Shown here piece by piece: positions 15,272 to 25,831 of a stretch of DNA of 36,870 nucleotides (positions within the stretch are counted from its first letter, which is position 1; every line of letters starts with the position of its first letter). The DNA is from Gemmatimonadota bacterium (lineage in GTDB: Bacteria; Gemmatimonadota; Gemmatimonadetes; Gemmatimonadales; GWC2-71-9). The notes under the pieces were generated by a model. The model made no database searches, was not told where the DNA came from, and saw nothing but the letters and a program-made list of their open reading frames with translations. The position numbers and the translations under genes are program-made. The stretch spans positions 1-36,870 of the forward strand of contig QHUB01000039.1 in assembly GCA_003221035.1 (NCBI GenBank), given 5' to 3'.

Positions 15272-16501
15272 CTACGACGCTAGGACACGAAACAGCTCGC
15301 CAGCTTTGCGGACCGCAGCTACGAGACTCTCGATGTCATCAACGTCATTATAGATGTAGAAGGATGCGCGGGCTGTCGCGGCGACGCCGAGCCGCCGCAT
15401 CAGAGGTTGGGTGCAATGATGGCCCGCGCGGATGCAGACGCCGTCCCGGTCGAGAATCGTGGCCAAGTCGTGCGGATGGATGTCGCCGTAGGTGAAGGGC
15501 ACGACGCCGGCCCGGTGGTCCCGCGGACCGTAGATGGTGATCCCCTCGATTTGCGAGAGCCGCTCCACCGCGACTCGGGCGAGCTGCTGTTCGTGCTCGG
15601 CAACGTGTTCCAGACCCAGCTGCTCGAGATAGGCAATCGCCACCGCCAACCCCACGGCTGCCTCCACGTTGGGCGTTCCCCCCTCGAACTTGTGCGGGAT
15701 CTTGTTCCACGTGGACCGGTCGTCCCAGACCCGCTCGATCATCTCCCCGCCGCCGTGATAGGGTGGCATCGCCTCGAGCAGTTCCGGCTTGGCGATCAGC
15801 GCACCGCTGCCCATCGGGGCCAGCATCTTATGCCCGGAGAAGGCATAGAAGTCACATCCGATCGTCCGTACGTCCACGCGCAGATGCGGGCTCGACTGAG
15901 CGCCATCCACCACCGTCACCGCACCAGCCGCATGGGCCAGCTTGGTGAGCTGGGCGGCGGGGTTCACCGTCCCGAGCGAGTTGGAGACATAGGGAAAGGC
16001 GACCAGCTTTGGCTTCGCCTCCAGCGCCCGGCCGAAATCGGCCAAATCGATCCGGCCGTCTCCGGTGATTTCCACCATGCGGAGCGTGGCGCCCTTTTCC
16101 TGACACAGGATCTGCCAGGGCACGATGTTCGAGTGGTGATCCATGGCGGTCACTACCACGGTGTCGCCGCGGCTCACGTTGGCCCGTCCCCACGAACCGG
16201 CGACCAGGTTGATCCCTTCGGTGGTGCCCCGCGTGAAGACCACACCTTCACGGGCCCAGGCGTTCACGAACCGGGATACGGCGGTGCGCGCCGCCTCGTA
16301 GGCGTCGGTCGCCTCGACCGCGAGCGCGTAGGCGCCCCGGTGGACGTTGGCGTTGTGCTCGCTGTAATAGTGCGCGATGGCGTCGAGGACTCGACGCGGC
16401 TTCTGGCTCGTCGCCGCGTTGTCCAGATACACGAGCCGCTGACCGTTCTCTTTCCGCGCGAGGATTGGGAAATCGCCGCGGATGCGTTTCGTGTCGATCA
16501 T
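15272..16501 (-). CDS. sufS: Cysteine desulfurase SufS
   Basis: A 409-residue type II cysteine desulfurase. The PLP-lysine is K225 in FSGHKMLAPMGSGAL, the persulfide-carrying Cys is C363 in IRAGHHCTQPL, and the substrate region contains RGTTEGINLVA. These positions match E. coli SufS (K226, C364) within one residue. It takes sulfur from Cys and passes it to SufU. The ATG at 16501 overlaps the sufU stop (TGATG) and opens the typical MIDTKRIRGDFPIL; a longer reading would sit inside sufU. It is the last gene of sufBCDUS. Confidence 0.95.
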   Translation of the reverse strand: MIDTKRIRGDFPILARKENGQRLVYLDNAATSQKPRRVLDAIAHYYSEHNANVHRGAYALAVEATDAYEAARTAVSRFVNAWAREGVVFTRGTTEGINLVAGSWGRANVSRGDTVVVTAMDHHSNIVPWQILCQEKGATLRMVEITGDGRIDLADFGRALEAKPKLVAFPYVSNSLGTVNPAAQLTKLAHAAGAVTVVDGAQSSPHLRVDVRTIGCDFYAFSGHKMLAPMGSGALIAKPELLEAMPPYHGGGEMIERVWDDRSTWNKIPHKFEGGTPNVEAAVGLAVAIAYLEQLGLEHVAEHEQQLARVAVERLSQIEGITIYGPRDHRAGVVPFTYGDIHPHDLATILDRDGVCIRAGHHCTQPLMRRLGVAATARASFYIYNDVDDIESLVAAVRKAGELFRVLAS

Positions 16502-16959
16502 CAGAAATCTTTCGCCGACTCGGTCGTCACCGGATCGCCCGTGTTCTGGAGCGCCGCGTGCAGCGCGTGCCAGGCGAGACTCGCGCATTTGATCCGGCTC
16601 GGGAACGCGCGCACACCCGAAAATGCCGCGAGCTTTCCCGGAGCCGTGGCCCCTCCGGCAAGCATGTCCCGGAACGCCTGGAACAATGCTTCAGCGTCGG
16701 CTGGAGTCTTGCCCTTTACGGCTTCGGTCATGAGCGAGGCCGATGCCTTGGAGATCGCACAGCCCGACCCCTGCGGCATCTGAAAGCCGATGTCGCTGAT
16801 GTGGTCACCATCGAGCTGGACGTACAGTTGAATGCGATCGCCGCACAGCGGATTGTTGCCCTCGGCTCTGCGGGTGGCGGAGTCGAGACGCTTGAAATTG
16901 CGCGGACTGCGATTGTGATCGAGGATGACCTGCTGGTACAGCTCTCCCAGATCCGTCAT
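16501..16959 (-). CDS. sufU: Zinc-dependent sulfurtransferase SufU
   Basis: A 152-residue SufU. Zinc ligands and acceptor cysteines are C39 and D41 (GNNPLCGDRI), C67 (GSGCAIS) and C125 (RIKCASLAW), spaced as in Bacillus SufU. It accepts persulfide sulfur from SufS and passes it to the SufBCD scaffold. The ATG at 16959 overlaps the sufD stop (TAATG). The operon therefore uses SufU rather than SufE. Confidence 0.94.
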   Translation of the reverse strand: MTDLGELYQQVILDHNRSPRNFKRLDSATRRAEGNNPLCGDRIQLYVQLDGDHISDIGFQMPQGSGCAISKASASLMTEAVKGKTPADAEALFQAFRDMLAGGATAPGKLAAFSGVRAFPSRIKCASLAWHALHAALQNTGDPVTTESAKDF

Positions 16960-18254
16960 TACTCGGCCAGACGACCGCGAACAATCGCATCGAGCTGCGC
17001 GCGCAGCGGCGCGATTTCCATGCGGCCGAGGATCTCGGCGGCAAAGCCATAGGTGAGGAGGCGACGCGCGTCGTCCTCGCCGACACCACGGCTCCGCAGG
17101 TAGAACAGCGCGCGCGGGTCGAGCGGACCCACCGTAGAACCGTGCGTGCACTTGACGTCATCGGCGTAGATCTCGAGCTGCGGCTGGCTGTCGGCGTGCG
17201 CGTGTCCGGACAACAACAGGTTGTTGTTCGTCTGCTTCGAGTCGGTCTTCTGCGCGCCAGGGCGCACGATGATCCGGCCGGTGAATACGCCCCGCGCCTT
17301 GTCATCGAGCACGCCATTGAAGTACTCGTGGCTCGCGCAGTGGTCGGCGGCATGATCGATCGTCGTGTGATGATCGGCGTGCTGCGCCCCGGCGAGCAGA
17401 TACAATCCGTTGAGGATCAGTGTACCGCCGGGACCCGCCATCACCGCGCCGATGTCGTGACGCGCGAGCGCTCCGCCGAACGCGACGAAATGAAGATTCA
17501 GCGTGCTATCGCGCCCCTGGTGCGACTGCGAGGTGGCGACATGATACGCACGATCGCTTTCCCGTTGAACGCGATAATGATCAGCGCGGGCCCCGTCACC
17601 GACGACGATCTCGGTGACCGCATTCGTCCAGTAGCTGTGATCGCCCAATGCGGCGTAGGTCTCGACGATGGAAGCCCTCGCTTCACGCTCGATCACCACG
17701 AGATTGCGCGGGTGTGCAACAACGGGCTTGGTGCCGCTTGCCAGAAACAGGAGTTGAATCGGTTCAGGGATGTTGGTCTTGGCCGGGACGTGGACAAACG
17801 CTCCGTCGCTCACGAATGCGGTGTTCAGTGCCGAGAAGGGCCGATCCTGGGTGGCGACATATTTCCCCAGATGCTGGCGCACGAGATCCTGGCGATGACT
17901 GACCACATGCGCCAGGCTCTGGACGTCATCAAAAAAGGGCGTCGAGAGAGACCGTTGAAAAAAACCGTCAACAAAGACCAGCCGGTAACCGGCCTCGAGC
18001 AGCAAGAAGGGTCGAATCTCGTCGAGCGTCGGAATGCGAGCGGGCTCCTTGGCCAGCTCGAATGACCCCTCGGCAATCGGCGCGACGCTGGTGAAGCGCC
18101 ACGCCTCCTGTTTCATGTTCGGGAAGCCGAGATGGTGAAAGCGGGCGATGCCGCCTTCGCGCAGATCCTTAAGCCAGTCGGGCGCCCCCGAAACCCCGTT
18201 CGAAGCCCACGCGCGATACGACCCGACGAGCTGGTCTACATGAGCCATCGTCAC
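16959..18254 (-). CDS. sufD: Fe-S cluster assembly protein SufD
   Basis: A 431-residue SufD, the paralogue of SufB that pairs with it on the SufC dimer. The C-terminal region has the core motifs THGSTVGPLDPRALFYLRSR and LTYGFAAEI, with a conserved His after the Cys-Thr. The central beta-helix is present (residues about 130-370). The start codon at 18254 overlaps the sufC stop (ATGA). The N-terminal 100 residues are SufD-type and include SNGVSGAPDWLKDLREGGIA. Confidence 0.95.
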   Translation of the reverse strand: MTMAHVDQLVGSYRAWASNGVSGAPDWLKDLREGGIARFHHLGFPNMKQEAWRFTSVAPIAEGSFELAKEPARIPTLDEIRPFLLLEAGYRLVFVDGFFQRSLSTPFFDDVQSLAHVVSHRQDLVRQHLGKYVATQDRPFSALNTAFVSDGAFVHVPAKTNIPEPIQLLFLASGTKPVVAHPRNLVVIEREARASIVETYAALGDHSYWTNAVTEIVVGDGARADHYRVQRESDRAYHVATSQSHQGRDSTLNLHFVAFGGALARHDIGAVMAGPGGTLILNGLYLLAGAQHADHHTTIDHAADHCASHEYFNGVLDDKARGVFTGRIIVRPGAQKTDSKQTNNNLLLSGHAHADSQPQLEIYADDVKCTHGSTVGPLDPRALFYLRSRGVGEDDARRLLTYGFAAEILGRMEIAPLRAQLDAIVRGRLAE

Positions 18255-19024
18255 GACACCATGGCGGCATCACGAAGCCAGTCGTAGCCTTTTGCCTCGA
18301 GTTCGTGGGCCAATTCGGGGCCGCCCGACTTCACGATCCGGCCGTCGGCCAACACGTGGACGACGTCCGGTGTGATGTAGTTCAGCAGCCGCTGGTAGTG
18401 GGTCACGATCAAGAACGCGCGCTCAGGAGCGCGCAGCTGATTGACCGCCTGGGCCACAGTCTTGAGGGCGTCGATGTCGAGTCCCGAATCGGTCTCGTCG
18501 AGAATCGCGAAGCGCGGCTCGAGCACCGCGAGCTGGAGGATCTCGTTGCGCTTTTTCTCGCCGCCCGAGAACCCTTCGTTCACCGGACGATTCATCATCG
18601 CGTCGTCCCAGCCGATCGCTTTGAGTTTGCTCTCGAGGACCTGCAGGAAATCCAGGGGGTCGAGCTCCGCCTCTCCCTTACTCTTGCGGATCGCGTTCAG
18701 CGCCGAGCGCAGAAAGTAGGAGTTGGTGATGCCGCGGATTTCGACGGGATACTGGAACGCGAGGAACACACCGTCGCGCGCGCGCTCCTCGGGATCCAGC
18801 TCGAATAGGTCTTTGCCGGCGTACTGCACCGATCCGCCCCGGACTTCGTACGCGGGATGGCCGGCGAGCACTTGCGCGAGTGTGCTCTTGCCGGAGCCGT
18901 TCGGTCCCATGATCGCGTGCACTTCGCCGTCGCGAATCGTGAGGTCGACGCCTTTCAGGATCTCATTGCCCGCGACGGCGGCACGCAGACCTTTGACCTC
19001 GAGCAAAACCTTCCCCTTAGCCAA
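18251..19024 (-). CDS. sufC: Fe-S assembly ATPase SufC
   Basis: A 257-residue ABC-type ATPase of the SufBCD scaffold. Walker [13 protein letters not shown], the signature [13 protein letters not shown] and Walker [15 protein letters not shown] are present; the ETDSGLD form is SufC-specific. No ATG lies near the expected N-terminus. I chose TTG at 19024 because a GGAGGG Shine-Dalgarno (19030-19035) sits 5 nt upstream; it overlaps the sufB stop by 8 nt. A second TTG at 19006, after another GGGG/AAGG, would give a slightly shorter protein. The extended reading to 19072 has no family support. Confidence 0.92.
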   Translation of the reverse strand: MAKGKVLLEVKGLRAAVAGNEILKGVDLTIRDGEVHAIMGPNGSGKSTLAQVLAGHPAYEVRGGSVQYAGKDLFELDPEERARDGVFLAFQYPVEIRGITNSYFLRSALNAIRKSKGEAELDPLDFLQVLESKLKAIGWDDAMMNRPVNEGFSGGEKKRNEILQLAVLEPRFAILDETDSGLDIDALKTVAQAVNQLRAPERAFLIVTHYQRLLNYITPDVVHVLADGRIVKSGGPELAHELEAKGYDWLRDAAMVS

Positions 19025-20450
19025 CGCTTCCCTCCAGACTGATGCCGAGGAGCCGCGTCGCCTCGACGGCAAACTCCATCGGCAGCTCCTTGAAGACTTC
19101 TTTGCAGAATCCGTTGACGATCATCGAGACCGCGTCCTCGGACGACAGGCCGCGCTGGCGCAAATAGAAGATTTGATCCTCACCGATCTTCGACGTGGAC
19201 GCCTCGTGCTCCATGATCGCAGTGCTGTTGCGCACGTCGATATATGGAAAGGTGTGCGCTCCACATTTGTCCCCAATCAGCATCGAATCGCACTGCGAAT
19301 AGTTCCGCGCGCCCTCGGCGCCCTTCATGATCTTCACGAGTCCGCGATAGGTGTTCTGCCCGCGACCGGCTGAGATACCCTTCGATACGATCGTCGAGCG
19401 CGTGTTCTTGCCGAGGTGGATCATCTTCGTACCGGTGTCGGCCTGCTGTTTGTGACTCGTCACCGCGACCGAATAGAACTCGCCGATCGAATTGTCGCCC
19501 TGGAGAATGCAGCCCGGATACTTCCACGTGATCGCCGAGCCGGTCTCCACCTGCGTCCACGAAATTTTCGAATTCACGCCGGCGCATTTGCCGCGCTTGG
19601 TGACAAAGTTGTAAATGCCGCCGCGCCCTTCTTCGTCGCCCGGATACCAGTTCTGAATCGTCGAGTACTTGATCGTCGCGCGATCGAACGCGACCAACTC
19701 CACGACAGCCGCGTGCAGCTGGTGCTCGTCACGCATCGGCGCCGAGCAGCCTTCGAGATAGCTCACGTGGCTGCCTTCGTCGGCGATGATCAGCGTCCGC
19801 TCGAACTGGCCGGTGGACGACGCGTTGATGCGGAAGTACGTCGAGAGCTCCAGCGGGCAGCGCACACCCTTCGGCACGTACACGAACGAGCCGTCGGTGA
19901 ACACCGCGGAGTTCAGCGCCGCGAAGAAGTTGTCGTTGGCCGGGACGACGGTGCCGAGGTACTCCTGGACCAAGCCGGCATGCTCGCGGATCGCCTGCGA
20001 AATCGGCATGAAGATGACGCCGTACTTCGCGAGCTCTGCCTGGAACGTCGTCGCTACGGAGACGCTGTCGAACACGGCATCGACCGCGACACCCGTGAGC
20101 CGTTTCTGCTCCTCGATCGGGATGCCGAGCTTCTCGAAGGTCGCGACCAGCTTCGGATCGACCTGGTCGAGGGAGTCGAGCTTGGGGAGCTTTTTGGGTG
20201 CCGCGTAGTAGCTGATCGCCTGATAGTCGATCGGGCCGTACTTCACATTGGGCCAATGCGGCTCCGACATCTTCAGCCAGTTGCGATACGCCTTGAGGCG
20301 CCAATCGAGCATCCAGTCCGGCTCGCCCTTCTTGGTGGAAATCAGCCGGATGACGTCCTCGTTCAAGCCGGCCGGCACGACCTCGGATTCGATGTCGGTG
20401 ACGAAGCCGTACTTGTACGGTTGCTGGACGTGCGCTTCAATGCCTGTCAT
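19017..20450 (-). CDS. sufB: Fe-S cluster assembly protein SufB
   Basis: A 477-residue SufB, the scaffold on which clusters are built. The N-terminal [27 protein letters not shown] and the SEPHWPN segments are SufB-specific. The core contains [22 protein letters not shown], and the C-terminus contains [23 protein letters not shown] with [16 protein letters not shown]. It is the first gene of the operon; inverted repeats and a candidate promoter lie 60-150 bp upstream. No Rrf2/SufR regulator is encoded nearby. Confidence 0.96.
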   Translation of the reverse strand: MTGIEAHVQQPYKYGFVTDIESEVVPAGLNEDVIRLISTKKGEPDWMLDWRLKAYRNWLKMSEPHWPNVKYGPIDYQAISYYAAPKKLPKLDSLDQVDPKLVATFEKLGIPIEEQKRLTGVAVDAVFDSVSVATTFQAELAKYGVIFMPISQAIREHAGLVQEYLGTVVPANDNFFAALNSAVFTDGSFVYVPKGVRCPLELSTYFRINASSTGQFERTLIIADEGSHVSYLEGCSAPMRDEHQLHAAVVELVAFDRATIKYSTIQNWYPGDEEGRGGIYNFVTKRGKCAGVNSKISWTQVETGSAITWKYPGCILQGDNSIGEFYSVAVTSHKQQADTGTKMIHLGKNTRSTIVSKGISAGRGQNTYRGLVKIMKGAEGARNYSQCDSMLIGDKCGAHTFPYIDVRNSTAIMEHEASTSKIGEDQIFYLRQRGLSSEDAVSMIVNGFCKEVFKELPMEFAVEATRLLGISLEGSVG

Positions 20451-20512
20451 GGCACTCCCGGAAGTCCTTAACGGACATGTACTTGGCTCTCAGATCGACG
20501 GCCCAAGTCGGA

Positions 20513-20540
20513 ATCCTAATGGTTTTGTCGGGATTGTCAA
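20513..20540 (-). promoter_or_regulatory. Candidate suf promoter with overlapping operator-like palindrome
   Basis: On the minus strand TTGACA (20535-20540), a 16-bp spacer and TAGGAT (20513-20518) form a plausible sigma-70-type promoter 63 bp before sufB. The -35 box lies within an 11-bp palindrome, GATTGTCAATC (20532-20542), which could be an operator. Confidence 0.5.
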
Positions 20541-20553
20541 TCAACAGCATACA

Positions 20554-20601
20554 CCGTCAAGAAAGAGGCGTCTAGCAAGGGCGTCCGCCTCTGCTTGACG
20601 G
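20554..20601. repeat. Long imperfect inverted repeat between mobA-like gene and sufB
   Basis: Two arms pair as CCGTCAAG/CTTGACGG (20554-20561 with 20594-20601) and AGAGGCG/CGCCTCT (20564-20570 with 20586-20592), with a small internal mismatch and a 15-nt loop. It lies 6 nt after the stop of the mobA-like gene and upstream of the suf promoter. In the minus direction no U-tract follows; in the plus direction TTCTTTT does, though no plus gene ends here. It may act as a bidirectional or Rho-assisted terminator, or as an operator. Confidence 0.55.
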
Positions 20602-20607
20602 TTCTTT

Positions 20608-21219
20608 TCAGTAGATATCCCGATTCCACTCCCTCACCAGCCGTTCATAATCCTCGGGCCGGTTTACCTGATCTATTACCGCGGGATCGTCGACCGGCAC
20701 GCTCACCACGTCCTGCTCGTGCGCCCGCAGGACTGCCCGCGCGCCTTCCCGCGTGGCCTCTGGACTCTCGAGCAGCTCGGCAAACAGGTGGGAGTCCCAA
20801 ATGACCGGGTGTCCGCGACGCTCCGCGAATGTCGGAAGCACCGCAGGTGCCGTCGTTCGCCGGTAGCTCTCGAGCAGCCGTTCGACCGTACTCACCCGCA
20901 CATGCGGCAAATCGACCGGCCAGACGAGAACGGCGCTGGGTTGAATCGGCTGCAGCGCCCGTAGGGCGCTCCGGAGCGAGGCGATCGGGCCCGTTTCCGG
21001 CTCAGGGTTGTCCACGAGCAGGACCTCATGACCCGCCAGGACAGGCTGGATCCGCGGCGCGTCCGGGCCCAGCACCACAACGCGTGTCTTGACCTCCAAG
21101 GCTTCCAGCGCTTCCAGAATCCGCACCGCAAAAGGGACGCCGAGGAAGTCCAGGAGGGCTTTTGGCGTTCCCATGCGTGACGAACGGCCGGCAGCCAAGA
21201 CGACGCCCGCGAGCGACAT
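20608..21219 (-). CDS. MobA-like nucleotidyltransferase
   Basis: A 203-residue protein of the MobA/MocA nucleotidyltransferase family. The N-terminal VVLAAGRSSRMGTPKALLDF is the nucleotide-binding signature, VDNPEPETGPIASLRSAL is the second conserved block and PVDLPHV holds a metal-binding Asp. Closest in style to molybdenum-cofactor cytidylyl- or guanylyltransferases (MocA type), but a sugar-phosphate substrate cannot be excluded and no other molybdopterin genes are here. The ATG at 21219 is chosen because it directly opens the signature; an in-frame ATG at 21273 would add 18 residues without homology. Confidence 0.82.
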   Translation of the reverse strand: MSLAGVVLAAGRSSRMGTPKALLDFLGVPFAVRILEALEALEVKTRVVVLGPDAPRIQPVLAGHEVLLVDNPEPETGPIASLRSALRALQPIQPSAVLVWPVDLPHVRVSTVERLLESYRRTTAPAVLPTFAERRGHPVIWDSHLFAELLESPEATREGARAVLRAHEQDVVSVPVDDPAVIDQVNRPEDYERLVREWNRDIY

Positions 21220-21271
21220 AGGGGCTATGAGACTAAGGGCCCAAGTGGCAAGGTGGCTAGAGGGTAGTTGC

Positions 21272-21853
21272 ATGACGGACAGAAAGGCGCAATCTTGGCG
21301 CGCTCACATGGCCGCCCGACGCATTCGACAGCTCGGCGACCCGATCCTGCGGGTCCGCTGCACCCCGGTGGAAGACCCTAAATCGCCGGCGGTGCGGCTG
21401 CTTTCGGACGATTTGCGCGACACACTTCGCGTCGCCAAGAAGAAGTACAATATGGGCCGCGCCCTCTCGGCGCCGCAGATCGGTGCGCCGGTGCGGGTCG
21501 TCCTCGTCGAGATCGGCAAGTTCCGCGCGACCATGATCAACCCCGAGATCACGGATGTCGGCTCGGAAGACTTTCATGTCTGGGACGACTGCTTCTCGTT
21601 CCCGAACATGCTGGTCCGTGTGACGCGGGCCTATCGCGCGACGCTCCGGTATACGGACCTGAAGGGCAAGATTGTCACGATGGACCTCGAAGGACCCATG
21701 GCCGAGCTACTCCAGCATGAGCTCGATCACCTCGATGGAATCCTCGCCTTAGACCAGCCCAGCGGCCTGGATCCGTTCGCGTATCGCGCCGAATGGGAAA
21801 AGAATCACAAGCCCGAAGAGCGTTACGGACCGCCACGCCCGCGCGAACTCTAG
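21272..21853 (+). CDS. def: Peptide deformylase, divergent motif form
   Basis: A 193-residue deformylase, which removes the N-formyl group from nascent proteins. Motif 3 is intact, QHELDHLDG, the zinc/iron HExxH. Motif 1 is GRALSAPQIG instead of GxGLAAPQIG, and motif 2 is WDDCFSFP instead of EGCLS, which keeps the metal-binding Cys but replaces Glu-Gly with Asp-Asp. It is probably active but of a divergent subtype, perhaps a second copy in the genome. The ATG at 21272 follows an AGAGGG Shine-Dalgarno. Another ATG at 21308 is possible. thiC lies 105 bp downstream. Confidence 0.88.
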   Translation: MTDRKAQSWRAHMAARRIRQLGDPILRVRCTPVEDPKSPAVRLLSDDLRDTLRVAKKKYNMGRALSAPQIGAPVRVVLVEIGKFRATMINPEITDVGSEDFHVWDDCFSFPNMLVRVTRAYRATLRYTDLKGKIVTMDLEGPMAELLQHELDHLDGILALDQPSGLDPFAYRAEWEKNHKPEERYGPPRPREL

Positions 21854-21873
21854 CCCGGTTACATTCCAGTCAT

Positions 21874-23308
<1,435 letters not shown>

Positions 23309-23309
23309 G

Positions 23310-24575
23310 TCAGTCCAGCCTGCGTTCCGAGGAGCGAGCATGCCCTTCGAGCCCCTCGACGCGGCCGAACCACGCGGCATCCTCGAGGAGCGGACGGGCC
23401 GCCGCACCATCGTCGATGCGCAGCCACGTCCGTACGCGCAGGAAGGTATAGACCGACAGTCCCCCCTTTGACCGCGCTGTGCCGCCCGTCGGCAGGACGT
23501 GATTCGGCCCCGCGCCGTAGTCGCCCAGCACTTCGGCGGAGGCGCCGCCGATAAACAGCGCACCGAAATGCGTGAGGCGCGGCGCGACCAGGTCCGCATT
23601 GTCAAGCAAGAGCTCGAGGTGTTCGGGCGCGAGCGCGTCGCACGCCACAACCCCCTCCTCCACGTTCGACACAACGACTACCCCGCCGTTGGCCAGTGCC
23701 TTCCGCGCGAGGGGCTCCGTCGGCAACGCCGCGAGCTGACGCGCGAGCTCCGCCTCGACGTGCTCGGCAAGCTTGCGATCGGTGGTAACGAGGATCGGCA
23801 GCGCATCGGCATCGTGCTCAGCCTGCGCGAGGAGGTCGGCGGCAACCGCGGCGGGCGAGGCGGTTGTATCGGCGAACACGACGAGCTCCGACGGTCCCGC
23901 CAACATGTCGATCGCCACTCGTCCCGCGACCAACTGCTTGGCGGCGGTGACGTAGCGGTTGCCGGGCCCGACGACCACGTCGCACGCCGAAAGCGGCCCC
24001 ACGCCGAAGGCAAGCGCCGCAATGGCGTGGGCGCCGCCGGCCGAGAGCACCCCATCAGCGCCCGCGAGGGCCGCGGCTGCCAGTGTGATCGGCTGCGGCT
24101 TGGGACTCGCCACCCAGATCTGCTCGACCCCGGCAGTCTTCGCAGTCACCGCGGTCATCAGGACAGACGAGGGCAACGGATACCGGCCCCCCGGTGCGTA
24201 ACAGCCGGCGCGCTCCAGCGGCGCGATCCAGTGGCCAGCCGTGCCGCCCGGCACTGCGACCGTGACACTGTCGAGTGCTCGCCGTTGTGCCTCCGCAAAA
24301 GTGCGAATCCGCTCCGCGACCCGCTCGAGCCGTGCGCGGTCCTCCGCCGCCAGATCGCTCAGGGCCCGAGCGAGCACGCCGCGATCGAGAAACAATCGTC
24401 CGCCCGGCGCGACATCGCTGAAGCGCTCGGCGTACTCGCGCAGCGCCGCTTCACCCCGCAGGCGTACCGACTCCACGATCGGCGCCGCCACCGCAATGGC
24501 CTCCGCCGGGACGACACCGTTGCGCCGGCTCACCAGCTCGGCGACGCTGCGCAGGGGCAGAAGCCGGGAGCTCAC
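23310..24575 (-). CDS. hisD: Histidinol dehydrogenase HisD
   Basis: A 421-residue HisD, which performs the last two NAD-dependent oxidations from histidinol to histidine. Conserved blocks include ERAGCYAPGGRYPLPSSVLMTAVTAKTAGV, the zinc region in GPGNRYVTAAKQLV, AGPSELVVFAD and LAQAEHDADALP, and the C-terminal PEHLELLLDNAD and SVYTFLRV. The GTG at 24575 overlaps the stop of the upstream gene (GTGA) and opens [10 protein letters not shown]; an extension to 24884 reads only a shadow of that gene. Last gene of the operon. A short GC-rich tail follows the usual HisD core. Confidence 0.95.
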   Translation of the reverse strand: MSSRLLPLRSVAELVSRRNGVVPAEAIAVAAPIVESVRLRGEAALREYAERFSDVAPGGRLFLDRGVLARALSDLAAEDRARLERVAERIRTFAEAQRRALDSVTVAVPGGTAGHWIAPLERAGCYAPGGRYPLPSSVLMTAVTAKTAGVEQIWVASPKPQPITLAAAALAGADGVLSAGGAHAIAALAFGVGPLSACDVVVGPGNRYVTAAKQLVAGRVAIDMLAGPSELVVFADTTASPAAVAADLLAQAEHDADALPILVTTDRKLAEHVEAELARQLAALPTEPLARKALANGGVVVVSNVEEGVVACDALAPEHLELLLDNADLVAPRLTHFGALFIGGASAEVLGDYGAGPNHVLPTGGTARSKGGLSVYTFLRVRTWLRIDDGAAARPLLEDAAWFGRVEGLEGHARSSERRLD

Positions 24576-25831
24576 GTCTTCCCCACCATCGGACGACGGC
24601 TGACCGCGCGATGCCGGCGGCCGAGCTCGGCGCGGACGTCGGCCAGAGTTCCGCCACCACGCGCCAACGCCACGAGCGCCATGTACAGCACGTCGGCGGT
24701 CTCGCGCACGACATCCTCCGACGACTCGGCCCGCGCAAGCTCCTCCGCTTCTTCCCGCAGCTTCGCCGCAAGCAGCGCCGGATCCGCCAACAGCTTCGCG
24801 GTCCCCGAGCCGGCAATTGGACGACGCTTTCGATCCGCGAGCGCGAGCTCCAGCTCGGCCAGATCGAAGTCGGATGGCCAGCACGAGCGGCGATTCAGGT
24901 GACAGAAGCCCGCGCCTGACTGCCGCACGGTGAAGCGCAGCGTATCGCGATCACAATCGAGGTCCACACGCACGAGGTGCTGCGTGTTTCCGGAGGTCGC
25001 GCCTTTCTCCCAAATCGCTTGTCGCGAGCGCGACCAATAGATGCCACGCCGCTCGGTGACCGCGCGGGCCAGCGACTCGCGCGTGCTCCAGACCAGCCCG
25101 AGCGCGCGGCCCGCTTCGTCGCAGACGACTGTGGGCCAGAGCTCGCCCCAGATCGGTTTCGCCAGCGGCGCGGCGACGGCGTCGCCGAGCGACAGCCGGC
25201 CCGTGTACAGCGCCATGCCAACCTGCGCATCGGCTCCCAGTGAATCGAGCTCGGCAATTTCAGCCGCGGTGGTGATCCCACCCGCGGCCGTCACCCGCAC
25301 GCCGGCGGCGGCGCGCACGACGGCATCCACAGCCGCGCGGTCGAACCCGCCCATCGCACCTTCCTTGTCCACCTGCGTGAAGAGGAAGCCGCCGACGACA
25401 CCCGCCAGCTCGCGCACGCGCTCGAGCACCGGGATGCCGGTCGAGGTGCGCCACCCGTCCACCACAACCGCGCCGCGTTCGGCATCCACCGCCGCGATGA
25501 CGCGGTCGCGCGGCAACGCGCCGCAGAATTCCGGTGTCGCGGCGGTGCCGATCATCACCTGCGTCGCGCCCGCATCGAGCCAGCGCCGTGCGGCGTCGAG
25601 GTCGCGAATGCCTCCGCCGACGCGGCACGGCGCCCGCCGCACGAGGCCCTCAATCAGGTCGGCGTTCGAGCCCTGGCTGAGTGCGGCATCGAGGTCCACG
25701 ACGGCCACTTCGCCGGCGAGCGAGAACTGCTCCAGACGCTCGACCGGATCGCCCCCGTCCAGAACGAACTCCCTGCCGCGCCGCAGCTGCACGGCGCGTC
25801 CCCGCATGATGTCGATGCTCGGCACGATCAT
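24572..25831 (-). CDS. hisA: HisA-HisI-HisE fusion: ProFAR isomerase + phosphoribosyl-AMP cyclohydrolase + phosphoribosyl-ATP pyrophosphatase
   Basis: One 419-residue protein with three enzymes. HisA (1 to about 225) is a beta/alpha barrel with the acid-base Asp pair D7 (PSIDIMRG) and D116 (AAVDAERG) and the phosphate loops GGGIRDL and AAGGITT. HisI (about 229-319) has WSRSRQ, KGATSGN, metal-binding DCDRD (292-296) and Cys 310 and 317. HisE (about 322-410) has the acidic EEAEEL and ETADVLY helices. The usual HisIE pair is joined behind HisA, so steps 2, 3 and 4 share a chain. The ATG overlaps the hisHF stop (ATGA). Confidence 0.93.
   Translation of the reverse strand: MIVPSIDIMRGRAVQLRRGREFVLDGGDPVERLEQFSLAGEVAVVDLDAALSQGSNADLIEGLVRRAPCRVGGGIRDLDAARRWLDAGATQVMIGTAATPEFCGALPRDRVIAAVDAERGAVVVDGWRTSTGIPVLERVRELAGVVGGFLFTQVDKEGAMGGFDRAAVDAVVRAAAGVRVTAAGGITTAAEIAELDSLGADAQVGMALYTGRLSLGDAVAAPLAKPIWGELWPTVVCDEAGRALGLVWSTRESLARAVTERRGIYWSRSRQAIWEKGATSGNTQHLVRVDLDCDRDTLRFTVRQSGAGFCHLNRRSCWPSDFDLAELELALADRKRRPIAGSGTAKLLADPALLAAKLREEAEELARAESSEDVVRETADVLYMALVALARGGGTLADVRAELGRRHRAVSRRPMVGKT

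Noticed and set aside
24576-24884. In-frame N-terminal extension of hisD
   Set aside because: It lies wholly inside the HisE part of the upstream gene and has no HisD similarity; the GTG at 24575 overlaps the upstream stop and matches the family start.
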